From positions 62,001-126,000 of the forward strand of contig NZ_JASZYG010000008.1 in NCBI RefSeq assembly GCF_030317105.1: a stretch of 64,000 bases of DNA, read 5' to 3'. The position numbers were made by a program, and so were the translations under genes. This DNA comes from Variovorax brevis (GTDB lineage: Bacteria; Pseudomonadota; Gammaproteobacteria; Burkholderiales; Burkholderiaceae_C). The notes beneath the pieces are model-generated. The model was given only the letters and a program-made list of their open reading frames with translations. It did no database searches and was not told the origin of the DNA. Positions 26,922 to 35,727 of the stretch are shown piece by piece (positions within the stretch are counted from its first letter, which is position 1; the number at the start of each line of letters is the position of its first letter).

Positions 26922-27992
26922 CTACCGTCGCTCGACGACGATGGGCGCGAGCTGCATCCCGTTGCGAATCTGGTCCGCCGTTCCGCCCGCGTCCGTGCGC
27001 GAAGCGTATGGTCCGGCCTGCACGCGGTACATGCCGCGTTCATTGAACACGTAGACGTCTGATCCGAGCGAAGGCATGTTGCTCGTGACACGCTGGCGCA
27101 AGGCCTGTGCGCCCTCGCGCTGGCTGAAGGCACCCAACTGGATCCAGTAGCCCGGCGCGGGCGAGGCAGGCTGCGCGTCCGCAGCAACTGATGTGGGCGC
27201 GTTGCCCGTCAAGCCAACGGCAGGCGGCCCGGCCGGTGGCTCGACGCCCGCCGGCAGCGGCATCGCCACGATGGGCCTTACTTCGGGCTGCGCAGCGCTC
27301 ACGACGGGCATCACCATGACCGATGGCACGGCCACTTCGCCGTTAGTGGGTGCGCTGGGTGCGGATGACGCCACAGGCGCCGCCGTTGACGCAGCGCTTG
27401 TCGTGCTCGCCGCCGCCAGCGCCGTTGCACTCCCATCGCGCCGCCACGTTCCGGCGCGGATGTCCTGGTTGGTGATGCGCTCGATTTCCACCGGCGCCAC
27501 GCCGCGCAGCAGATCGAGCTTTGCCGCCGCCGCATAGCTCAGGTCGATCACGCGCCCTTCCACGAAGGGGCCCCGGTCGTTCACCCGCACGATCGCTTCG
27601 CGGCCGTTGGCGGGGTTGCGCACGCGCACATAGCTCGGCAAGGGCAGCGTCTTGTGCGCCGCCGTCATCGCGTACATGTCGTAGGGTTCGCCGCTGGCGG
27701 TCGATTGGGCGTGGAACTTCTTGCCGTACCACGAGGCCAGCCCGCTTTCGCGAAACGACCTGTCGTCCGTGATCGGCGCATAGGACACGCCCAGCACCGT
27801 GTAAGGCTTGCTGGTGCCGCCACTGCTGCGGATGGTTTCAACGCGCGGCTCGGCGTCCGCTGACTGAGACAGGTTCGACGGCGGATTCGATGGCGCGCCG
27901 TCGCGGGGACTGCTCGCGCAGCCGGCGAGGAACAAGAGGCTCAGCGCGAGCGCGCTGCCCGCGGCCGAATGCAATGCCGCTCGCTTAATCAA
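26922..27992 (-). CDS. rlpA: Septal ring lipoprotein RlpA (lytic transglycosylase with SPOR domain)
   Basis: RlpA, 356 aa, cleaves glycan strands lacking stem peptides in the septum. It has a lipoprotein signal ending LFLAGC, a double-psi beta-barrel domain (GLASWYGKKFHAQSTASGE, VNDRGPF with catalytic residues), an Ala/Pro/Val-rich linker of about 100 residues and a C-terminal SPOR domain (YWIQLGAFSQREGAQALRQ). I choose the TTG start at 27992: GGAAGG lies six bases before it and it makes an 8-bp overlap with glnE. The ATG at 28031 has no ribosome site and gives an overlong leader. Confidence 0.92.
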   Translation of the reverse strand: MIKRAALHSAAGSALALSLLFLAGCASSPRDGAPSNPPSNLSQSADAEPRVETIRSSGGTSKPYTVLGVSYAPITDDRSFRESGLASWYGKKFHAQSTASGEPYDMYAMTAAHKTLPLPSYVRVRNPANGREAIVRVNDRGPFVEGRVIDLSYAAAAKLDLLRGVAPVEIERITNQDIRAGTWRRDGSATALAAASTTSAASTAAPVASSAPSAPTNGEVAVPSVMVMPVVSAAQPEVRPIVAMPLPAGVEPPAGPPAVGLTGNAPTSVAADAQPASPAPGYWIQLGAFSQREGAQALRQRVTSNMPSLGSDVYVFNERGMYRVQAGPYASRTDAGGTADQIRNGMQLAPIVVERR

Positions 27993-30762
27993 ACACCGCC
28001 TTCCACAATGCGAGCATGGCTTCGCGCTCATGCACCAGTGAGGTCATGGGCACCTGCGTTGGTTCTTCATTGAGCCGCGCCTTGTGCTGCGCACGCCGCA
28101 ATTCGCGATAGGCCGCACCCGCCTGCTGGCCCACGCCGCTTGGCAACAGGCCCGCCTGTTCCGCACGCTGCAGCAGCGCAATGTTGCCCACGTTGGCAAT
28201 GAGCGAGGGAAAGCGCGCCGAGGCCGAGAGCACGAGGTACTGCACCGCAAACTCCGCATCCACCATGCCCCCGGGGCTGTGCTTCACGTCGAAGCGGTCC
28301 GGCTTGACCGGATGCGCCGCGCGCACCTTCTCGCGCATCGCGACGATCTCGGTCTTGAGCGCGTCCAGATCGCGGATGGAGGTGATCGTCGCCTCACGAA
28401 CGCGGTCGAAGCGTTGGCCCAGTGCGGCGTCGCCCAGCACGAAGCGTGCGCGCGTCATGGCTTGGTGTTCCCAGGTCCATGCGGTGTTGCTGCCGCGTCC
28501 GAGCTGGTACTTTTCGTAGGACTCGAAGGTGGTCGTGAGCATGCCCGAGTTGCCGTTGGGCCGCAGGGCAGTGTCGATCTCGAACAGGTCGCCTTCGCGC
28601 GTTTTCACCGTGAGCCAGTTGATGAGCTTGCGCACGAAGGCCGCGTACACGTCGCCGGCGCGCTCGTCATCGTCGTCATACACGAACACGATGTCCAGAT
28701 CGCTGCCGTAGCCCAGCTCTTTTCCGCCCAGCTTGCCGTAGCCAATGATGGCGAACTGCGGCTCTTCGCGGTGGCGGCTGCGCAAATGACGCCAGCTCCA
28801 GCGCGCGGTGGTGCGCAGCACCGCATCGGCCAGTGCGCTCAGGTCGTCCGCCACTTCCTCGACGGTGATGCGGCCTTCGACGTCGCGTGCCAGCGTGCGG
28901 AACACTTCCGCGTGGTGCGCCCGGCGCAGGATGTTGAGTTGCGCCTCTTCGTCCGCTTCGCCCGTGCTGTGCAATGCGGAGCGGCGGCGCTCCAGGTCGG
29001 CCTCGAACTCGGCCGCGTTGAAGCGGCTGGTCAGCATTTCGTTGTTGGCCAGTTCGTCGATGACGCCCGGATGCATCATCAGGTAGCGCGCGGGCCACTT
29101 GGCCGCACCCAGGATGCGCAGCAGGCGTTCCTGCACCGCGGGCCGCTCCACCAGCAGGGCCAGGTAGCTCTCGCGACGGAACAGCGGCTCGATCCAGTCG
29201 GCCCAGCGCAGCGCCGCACCGATGTGGTTGGGCGTCTGGCCTTCCAGGTCGCCGTCGGGTTCGTTGAGCCATTGGCCGGTGCGTCGCACCAGCTGACGCA
29301 GGCGCGCCTGCGTTTCCTCGCGCATGGCGGTGACGCGCGGGTTGTCGCACCACGACTTCACGCGCTCGGCAAAAGGCAGCGGCAGTTCCGGCAGCAGGTC
29401 GGCGAGGTCGGAGGGCGTGGCCGCGACCGCCTTGCCATTGCACTTGCCGTTCTGGCACTTGCCGTTTTTCTCGTTGCCGCCCAGGAGCTTGTCGAACTCC
29501 TGCGCCACGAACTCGCGGTGCGTGTCCAGTTGCCCGAGGAAGTCGCAGCAGTCGACATAGCCGAGCGTGGAGGCGATCCAGTGCTGGTCTTCGTCGCTCA
29601 CTGGCAGCACGTGCGTCTGCTGGTCGTCCAAGTATTGAATGCGGTGCTCCACGCGTCGCAGGAAGCGATAGGCATCGGCCAGTGCGTCGGCAGTGGCCTG
29701 CGGCATGAGCCCGGCGTTGGCCAGGCGCTGCAGCGCATCGAGCGTCGGACGCGTGCGCAGTTCAGGAAACTGGCCGCCGCGCACCACCTGCAGCAATTGC
29801 ACGATGAACTCGATCTCGCGGATGCCGCCGCGCGAGAGCTTCACGTCGTTGGCGCGCTCGGGCCGGCCCGCGCTGCGGCGGGCCGCCTGCTCGCGGATCT
29901 GATGATGCAGCGTGCGAAGCGATTCGAACACCGCGTAGTCCAGATAGCGGCGGAACACGAAGGGCAGCACCACGGTGCGCAGCGCCTGCGCCGAGCCGTC
30001 TTCCACGCAATTGCGGGGCGCCACCACGCGGCTCTTGAGCCATGCAAAGCGCTCCCATTCGCGGCCCTGCACCTGGAAATATTCTTCCAGCGCGTCCACC
30101 GACACCACGCTCGGGCCCGAATTGCCGTTGGGCCGCAGGGCCAAGTCGACACGGAACACAAAGCCGTGTTCCGTCGAGTCGCCCACCAGCGCGTAGATGC
30201 GCTTGACGATGCGGCCAAAGTATTCCTGGTTCGACAGGCGATTGCGGCCTTGTTCGTTGCCCGCCGTTTCGCCGGCCTGGTCGAACACGTAGATGAGGTC
30301 GATGTCGCTGGACACGTTCAGCTCGCGCGCACCCAGCTTGCCCATGCCGATGATCCACAGGCGAGCGCGCTGGCCGTCGGTGCCCACGGGCATGCCGTGA
30401 AGCTCTTCAAGCTCCTTCTCGGCCTGGTGGCAGGCGGTGTCGAGTGCGAATTCCGCCAGGTGCGTGACGGCCGTCGTGATCTCGGACAAGGGCGCGTCGC
30501 GGTCGCAATCGAGCGTGACAAGCCGCTCCATGACCAGCTGGCGAACCACGCGAAGCGCGTCGCCGACGCCGTAGCCGCGTTCGAGCAATGCGGCATAGGC
30601 CTGCGCCATGTGTTCGCGCCCTGGCGCGCCGGGCGGAAGCAGTGCAAGCTCGCTGGCATAGCGGCGCCGCAAGCGCTGCACGAAGCGCGAATAAGAAGAA
30701 AGCGGCGGAGGCCCCTTCTTCTGGGGGGCTTCGGTGGAACCCGAACTTGAGCTGGCAGTCAT
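27985..30762 (-). CDS. glnE: Bifunctional glutamine synthetase adenylyltransferase/deadenylase
   Basis: GlnE, 925 aa, adenylylates glutamine synthetase when nitrogen is plentiful and removes AMP when it is scarce, under PII control. Two nucleotidyltransferase domains are seen: GMGKLGARELNVSSDIDL near residue 140 (deadenylase side) and GYGKLGGKELGYGSDLDI near residue 670 (adenylylase side), each with the G-K-GG/R-EL-x8-D-D pattern. Start 30762 begins the expected N terminus; the frame is open further upstream but only as antisense of yhdP. A Cys/Asn/Lys insert (NGKCQNGKCNGK) at about residue 430 is unusual. rlpA overlaps its end. Confidence 0.96.
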   Translation of the reverse strand: MTASSSSGSTEAPQKKGPPPLSSYSRFVQRLRRRYASELALLPPGAPGREHMAQAYAALLERGYGVGDALRVVRQLVMERLVTLDCDRDAPLSEITTAVTHLAEFALDTACHQAEKELEELHGMPVGTDGQRARLWIIGMGKLGARELNVSSDIDLIYVFDQAGETAGNEQGRNRLSNQEYFGRIVKRIYALVGDSTEHGFVFRVDLALRPNGNSGPSVVSVDALEEYFQVQGREWERFAWLKSRVVAPRNCVEDGSAQALRTVVLPFVFRRYLDYAVFESLRTLHHQIREQAARRSAGRPERANDVKLSRGGIREIEFIVQLLQVVRGGQFPELRTRPTLDALQRLANAGLMPQATADALADAYRFLRRVEHRIQYLDDQQTHVLPVSDEDQHWIASTLGYVDCCDFLGQLDTHREFVAQEFDKLLGGNEKNGKCQNGKCNGKAVAATPSDLADLLPELPLPFAERVKSWCDNPRVTAMREETQARLRQLVRRTGQWLNEPDGDLEGQTPNHIGAALRWADWIEPLFRRESYLALLVERPAVQERLLRILGAAKWPARYLMMHPGVIDELANNEMLTSRFNAAEFEADLERRRSALHSTGEADEEAQLNILRRAHHAEVFRTLARDVEGRITVEEVADDLSALADAVLRTTARWSWRHLRSRHREEPQFAIIGYGKLGGKELGYGSDLDIVFVYDDDDERAGDVYAAFVRKLINWLTVKTREGDLFEIDTALRPNGNSGMLTTTFESYEKYQLGRGSNTAWTWEHQAMTRARFVLGDAALGQRFDRVREATITSIRDLDALKTEIVAMREKVRAAHPVKPDRFDVKHSPGGMVDAEFAVQYLVLSASARFPSLIANVGNIALLQRAEQAGLLPSGVGQQAGAAYRELRRAQHKARLNEEPTQVPMTSLVHEREAMLALWKAVFD

Positions 30763-30787
30763 AATTCCCGGCACAGCGCGATCCTCA

Positions 30788-33700
30788 ATGAATGTCACGG
30801 CGTCCTCCCCTTCACGTCTGCTCAAGATCACCGCTGTGACGGCGCGCTGGCTGCTGGGTCTGCTGGTCGCAGCATGGCTCTTGTTCGCACTTGTGGTTGT
30901 TGTCCTACACGGCTGGATTGTGCCGCGAATCGGCGAATACCGTGGGGTGCTGGAAGCGCAGGCCACGCGCTCCATCGGGGTTCCCGTGACGATTGGCGCA
31001 ATCACGGCGAAGTCGGAGGGTCTGCTGGGCAGTTTCTTTCCCACCTTCGAGCTGCGCGACGTCGTGCTGCACGACGCCCAGAATCGAGATGCATTGCGCT
31101 TGGGCCGCGTGGTTGCCGGCTTCTCGCCGCGCTCGATGTGGCGCCTGAGCTTCGAGCGCCTCTTCATCGAACGGCCCGAAGTGGAGGTGCGGCTTGACGC
31201 GCTGGGCAAAATCCATATCGCCGGGCTGGACATGTCGACCGAGACCAGCGGTGAATCGCGCGGTGCGGACTGGATCTTCTCGCAGCGCGAGGTCGTCGTT
31301 GAAGGCGGCACCGTGCGCTGGACCGATGAGCGCCGCGCCGCGCCGCCGCTGTTGCTCACCGAGGTGCACTTCACCGCACGCAACCGCGGCCGCACTCATG
31401 AACTGGCGCTGGAGGCCACGCCGCCACAGGGCTGGGGCGAGCGCCTTGCCATCCGCGGCGAGTTCCGCCAGCCCTTGCTGTCGGTGCGCAGCGGCAACTG
31501 GCATGAATGGGACGGCCAGATTTACGCCGACCTTCCGCACGTCGACGTGAGCCGCATCGGCAGCTATGTGTCGCTGGATGTGGTCGTGCGGCAAGGCAGC
31601 GGCGCACTGCGCGCCTGGGGCGACGTGCGCAAGGGCCGGCTCGTTTCGGGTGTGGTCGACCTGGGACTGGACGCCATCGACGTGTCGATCAACGAGAAGC
31701 TCGAGCCTCTGGCGCTGCGCGCCGTCACGGGCCGCCTGGCCGCCAGCAAGATCGACAACACCCTCGAGTTCTCGACCACCAACCTGCAGTTCAACACCAG
31801 CGACGGTGTGCGCTGGCCGGGCGGCAACCTGTGGTTCAAGCACACGCTCCCCACCGGACGAGCGGTCGAACGCGGCGCCTTCCGTGCCGACAAGCTCGAC
31901 CTGGCCATGCTCGCGCAGATCGCCAACCGGCTGCCGCTTGGCGACACGCTGCACCGCGAACTCGGTGCGCGCGCGCCCCGCGGACTGGTCGAGAAGATCG
32001 AGATGTCGTGGGACGGCGCCATGGAATCGCCCACCCACTACGACGCACGCGGCAAGGTGAGCGGCATGTCCCTCGCCTCGGAACCCGGCGACCATGCCGG
32101 TGCGGTCGGCAAGCCGGGTGTGTCGGGCGCGACTGTCGAATTCGAGGCCTCGCAGGACGGCGGCAACGCCACCCTGGCGATCGCCAAGGGCGCGCTGGAC
32201 CTGCCGGGCGTGTTCGAGAACCCGGTCGTGCCCATCGATGAACTCTCGACGCGCGCCCAATGGAAATTCGACGGCGACAAGACGCAAGTGCAACTGTCGA
32301 ACCTTCGCTTTGCCAATCCGGACGCACAGGGCGAAGCAAAGATGACCTGGCGCACCAGCGACGCCGCCACCTCGCCGAGCCGCGACCGCTTTCCCGGCGT
32401 GCTCGACCTGGAGGGCAAGCTCACGCGCGCCGACGGCACCCGCGTGTTCAGGTACCTGCCGCTTCACATCCCCCAGCACACGCGCGACTATGTCCACGAA
32501 GCCATCACCAAAGGGGTGGCCAGCAGCGTGGACTTCCGCGTGAAGGGCGACCTGTTCGACATGCCCTTCATGGACCCGCGGCAAGGCACCTTCCGCATCG
32601 TGGCCAAGGTGTCGGACGTGACCTATGCCTACGTTCCCCACGTCAGCGGCGCCAACGGCGGAAGTGGCGCGGCGCAGCCGACGTGGCCCGCGCTGACGGG
32701 CGCGTCGGCGGAACTCATCTTCGAGCGCGCCGGCATGCAGGTTCGCAACGCCCGCGCCCGCCTGGCCGGCGCACAGGGCATCGAGATCACCAAGGGCGAG
32801 GCCGAGATCGCCGACATGTCGCACCGCACGCCGCTGCTCAAGGTCGATGCGCAGGCCAGCGGGCCGCTGGCGGAAGTGCTTCGGGCGGGCGCGCCGCTGG
32901 CGGGGCAGGCCAGCGACATCGCGGCCCATGCCCGCGCCACCGGCAATGCGGACTACCGGCTGCGCCTCGACCTGCCGCTGGAGACGCCGGACAAGGCCAA
33001 GGTGCAGGCCAGCATCACGCTGAACGACAACGAACTGCAGATCGCCCCCGACATCCCCGCTTTCACGCAGGCCAAGGGCGTTCTGAACTTCACCGAAAGC
33101 GGCTTCAGCCTGACGGCGCTGCGGGCGCGGCTGGCCGGTGGCGACATGCGCATCGACGGCAAGGGCCGCTACGCCGGCACCAGCCACGACCTGGGCTTTC
33201 ACGCGCAGGGCATCGTGAGCGCCGAAGGACTGCGTGCGGTGCGCGAAGTGGGCTGGCTGTCGCGCCTGGCCCGCAAGATGAATGGCAGCACGGCCTACAC
33301 GGCCGACTTCAGCTTGCGCGACGGTGTTTCGGAGTTCCTGGTGACCAGCAGCCTGCAGGGGCTGGCCTTGCAACTGCCGGCGCCCCTCATCAAGCCGGCC
33401 GAAGACGTGATGGCGCTGCGTCTTGAAAAGAAGATCGTGCTGCGCGAGAAAGCCAGCACGCAGGAACGCGTGCAGGACCGCCTCTCCTTCGACCTGGGGC
33501 GCATGGCCTCGGCCACGTGGCTGCGCGACATCTCGGGGCCACAGGAGCGCATCGTCAACGGCGGCATCGGCGTGGGCCTGGCGACGGGCGAAACCGTCGT
33601 CTCGCCCGAGCGCGGCGTGCTGGCCAACATCAACCTTGCGCGTTTCGACGTGGGCGCCTGGAAGGCGGCCTTCAGCGAAACCACCGGCGTCGCGACCAAC

Positions 33701-34873
33701 GTTCCTGCGGGTACCGCCAGCGACGATGCCTCGCCCTATCTGCCCAGCGCCATCGCCGTGCGTGCGCAAGAGCTTCGCTTTGCCGGCCGCCGGCTCAACA
33801 ACGTTGTGCTCGGCGGCAGCCGCGAAGGTACGGTGTGGCGCGCCAATGTCGACTCGGACGAACTCAGCGGCTACATCGAGTACGGCCAGGCACAGGCCGG
33901 ACGGCTGCACGCGCGGCTGGCGCGCCTGAAGATTGCGCGCGGCGAGGCGTCGGAAGTCGAGTCGCTGCTCGACGAGCAGTCGGCTTCGCTGCCGGCGCTG
34001 GACATCGTGGTCGATGACTTCGAGCTGCTCGGCAAGCGGCTCGGCCGCGCCGAGATCGAAGCGGTGAACCGTGGTGGCCCCACGCGCGAATGGCGGCTGA
34101 ACCGCCTGAACCTCACGGTGCCCGAGGGCAGCTTCACCGCGCTGGGCGCCTGGGCCACGCCCAACGGCATCGCCGGCGAGCCCCGTCGCACCTCCTTGAC
34201 CTTCAAGCTGGACATCAGCGATGCGGGCGGCCTGCTCAACCGCTTCGGCATGAAGGACGTCGTGCGGCGCGGACGCGGCCGCCTCGAAGGCGACGTGGGC
34301 TGGCGCGGCTCGCCCTTTTCCATCGACTATCCGAGCATGGACGGCAAGCTGCACATCGATGTGGAGACGGGCCAGTTCCTCAAGGCCGATCCGGGCCTTG
34401 CCAAGCTGCTGGGCGTGCTGAGCCTGCAGGCACTGCCGCGCCGCCTCACCCTGGATTTCCGCGACGTGTTCAGCGAGGGCTTTGCCTTCGACTTCATTCG
34501 CGGCGATGCCAACATTGCCAAGGGCGTGGCATCCACGAACAACCTGCAGATGAAGGGCGTGAACGCCGCGGCCCTGATGGACGGCTCAGCAGACTTTGCG
34601 CGCGAGACGCAGAATCTGCGCGTGGTCGTGGTGCCCGAGATCAACGCCGGCACGGCTTCGCTGGTGGCCACCGCCATCAACCCGGCCATCGGCCTGGCGA
34701 CCTTCCTGGCGCAGATGGCCTTGCGCAAGCCCCTGAGCGCGGCGGCCACGCAGGAGTTCCAGATCGACGGGACCTGGACCGACCCGAAGATCACGAAAAT
34801 GCCACGCAGGCCCGCGCTGGATGTTCCCGTTCCATCCGCACGGCAGGAAGCACAAACGGAGACCAAACCATGA
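30788..34873 (+). CDS. yhdP: YhdP-family AsmA-like phospholipid transport protein
   Basis: 1361-aa protein with one N-terminal membrane helix (WLLGLLVAAWLLFALVVVVL) and a very long periplasmic beta-rich body ending in the AsmA/TIGR02099-type C-terminal region (LLNRFGMKDVVRRGRG, LGVLSLQALPRRL). YhdP, TamB and YdbH are bridge-like proteins that carry phospholipids between inner and outer membrane. The start at 30788 is only 25 bp from the divergent glnE start, so the two promoters must overlap or lie inside the opposite gene. Its stop overlaps the nitrilase start. Confidence 0.94.
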   Translation: MNVTASSPSRLLKITAVTARWLLGLLVAAWLLFALVVVVLHGWIVPRIGEYRGVLEAQATRSIGVPVTIGAITAKSEGLLGSFFPTFELRDVVLHDAQNRDALRLGRVVAGFSPRSMWRLSFERLFIERPEVEVRLDALGKIHIAGLDMSTETSGESRGADWIFSQREVVVEGGTVRWTDERRAAPPLLLTEVHFTARNRGRTHELALEATPPQGWGERLAIRGEFRQPLLSVRSGNWHEWDGQIYADLPHVDVSRIGSYVSLDVVVRQGSGALRAWGDVRKGRLVSGVVDLGLDAIDVSINEKLEPLALRAVTGRLAASKIDNTLEFSTTNLQFNTSDGVRWPGGNLWFKHTLPTGRAVERGAFRADKLDLAMLAQIANRLPLGDTLHRELGARAPRGLVEKIEMSWDGAMESPTHYDARGKVSGMSLASEPGDHAGAVGKPGVSGATVEFEASQDGGNATLAIAKGALDLPGVFENPVVPIDELSTRAQWKFDGDKTQVQLSNLRFANPDAQGEAKMTWRTSDAATSPSRDRFPGVLDLEGKLTRADGTRVFRYLPLHIPQHTRDYVHEAITKGVASSVDFRVKGDLFDMPFMDPRQGTFRIVAKVSDVTYAYVPHVSGANGGSGAAQPTWPALTGASAELIFERAGMQVRNARARLAGAQGIEITKGEAEIADMSHRTPLLKVDAQASGPLAEVLRAGAPLAGQASDIAAHARATGNADYRLRLDLPLETPDKAKVQASITLNDNELQIAPDIPAFTQAKGVLNFTESGFSLTALRARLAGGDMRIDGKGRYAGTSHDLGFHAQGIVSAEGLRAVREVGWLSRLARKMNGSTAYTADFSLRDGVSEFLVTSSLQGLALQLPAPLIKPAEDVMALRLEKKIVLREKASTQERVQDRLSFDLGRMASATWLRDISGPQERIVNGGIGVGLATGETVVSPERGVLANINLARFDVGAWKAAFSETTGVATNVPAGTASDDASPYLPSAIAVRAQELRFAGRRLNNVVLGGSREGTVWRANVDSDELSGYIEYGQAQAGRLHARLARLKIARGEASEVESLLDEQSASLPALDIVVDDFELLGKRLGRAEIEAVNRGGPTREWRLNRLNLTVPEGSFTALGAWATPNGIAGEPRRTSLTFKLDISDAGGLLNRFGMKDVVRRGRGRLEGDVGWRGSPFSIDYPSMDGKLHIDVETGQFLKADPGLAKLLGVLSLQALPRRLTLDFRDVFSEGFAFDFIRGDANIAKGVASTNNLQMKGVNAAALMDGSADFARETQNLRVVVVPEINAGTASLVATAINPAIGLATFLAQMALRKPLSAAATQEFQIDGTWTDPKITKMPRRPALDVPVPSARQEAQTETKP

Positions 34874-35685
34874 AAGTCGCAGCCATCCAGATGGTGTCCA
34901 GCATCGAGCGCGCAACCAATCTTGCGCGCGCGCATTCGCTGCTGGCGCAGGCCGCGGAAGAAGGCGCGGAGCTGGCGGTGCTGCCGGAATACTTCTGCGT
35001 GATGGGCCGGCGCGACACCGACAAGCTGGCCCTGCGCGAGCACGCCGAGGGCGGCGTCGTGCAATCCTTCCTGGGCGATGCGGCGCGCGAATTCGGCATG
35101 TGGATCGTCGGCGGCACACTGCCCCTCGAAAGCGAGGAAGAAGACCACGTGCTCAACACCTCGCTCGCCTTCTCGCCCGAAGGCCAATGCGTTGCGCGCT
35201 ACGACAAGATCCATCTCTTCTATTTCGACAACGGCACCGAGCACTACGACGAGCGCCGCGTCATCACGCCGGGCACGAAGCCGGTCGCCTTCGATCTGCC
35301 TTCGCGCGATGGTCAACGTTGGCGCGTGGGCATGAGCGTGTGCTACGACCTGCGTTTTCCCGAGCTGTATCGCGCCCTGGCCCGCGACGGCGCCGAGCTG
35401 CTGCTGGTGCCCAGCGCCTTCACGCGCACGACGGGCGCCGCGCACTGGGAAGTGCTGCTGCGCGCCCGCGCCATCGAGAACCTGGCGTGGGTCGTCGCGC
35501 CGGCGCAGGGCGGCACGCATGAGAACGGGCGCCACACCTGGGGCCAGTCGCTCATCGTCGATCCCTGGGGCACGGTCGTCGCGCAGCAGGCGACGGATGA
35601 AGCCGTGGTGATGTTCGACCTCGACGCGCGTCACGTGGAGCGCGCGCGGGCGCAGTTGCCCGCGCTGTCGCACCGTGTGTTGTAG
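34870..35685 (+). CDS. Nitrilase-superfamily carbon-nitrogen hydrolase (Nit-like amidase)
   Basis: 271-aa cytosolic amidase of the Nit1/Nit2 branch. The Glu-Lys-Cys triad is visible: LPEYFC (Glu ~41), RYDKIHLF (Lys ~115) and SVCYDLRFPE (Cys ~157). Relatives repair deaminated glutathione, a plausible but unproved role. ATGA overlap with yhdP shows translational coupling; this pairing is common in beta- and gammaproteobacteria. Confidence 0.94.
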   Translation: MKVAAIQMVSSIERATNLARAHSLLAQAAEEGAELAVLPEYFCVMGRRDTDKLALREHAEGGVVQSFLGDAAREFGMWIVGGTLPLESEEEDHVLNTSLAFSPEGQCVARYDKIHLFYFDNGTEHYDERRVITPGTKPVAFDLPSRDGQRWRVGMSVCYDLRFPELYRALARDGAELLLVPSAFTRTTGAAHWEVLLRARAIENLAWVVAPAQGGTHENGRHTWGQSLIVDPWGTVVAQQATDEAVVMFDLDARHVERARAQLPALSHRVL

Positions 35686-35727
35686 GGCCTGTCGACACAT
35701 GAGCCAGCCCCGCGTGAGGCACTAGCG

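Noticed and set aside
28084..30750. Long open frame (888 codons) on the plus strand across glnE
   Set aside because: It is antisense to a clearly conserved gene. GC-rich third positions keep the opposite frame open, and its translation is Arg/Gln/His-rich with no known domain.
30763..31395. N-terminal extension of GlnE by more than 200 residues
   Set aside because: The extension is antisense to the yhdP membrane-anchor region and is Ser/Arg/Thr-rich; the family N terminus starts near 30762.
30905..34354. 1149-codon frame on the minus strand across yhdP
   Set aside because: Antisense shadow of yhdP with low-complexity translation and no ribosome site.
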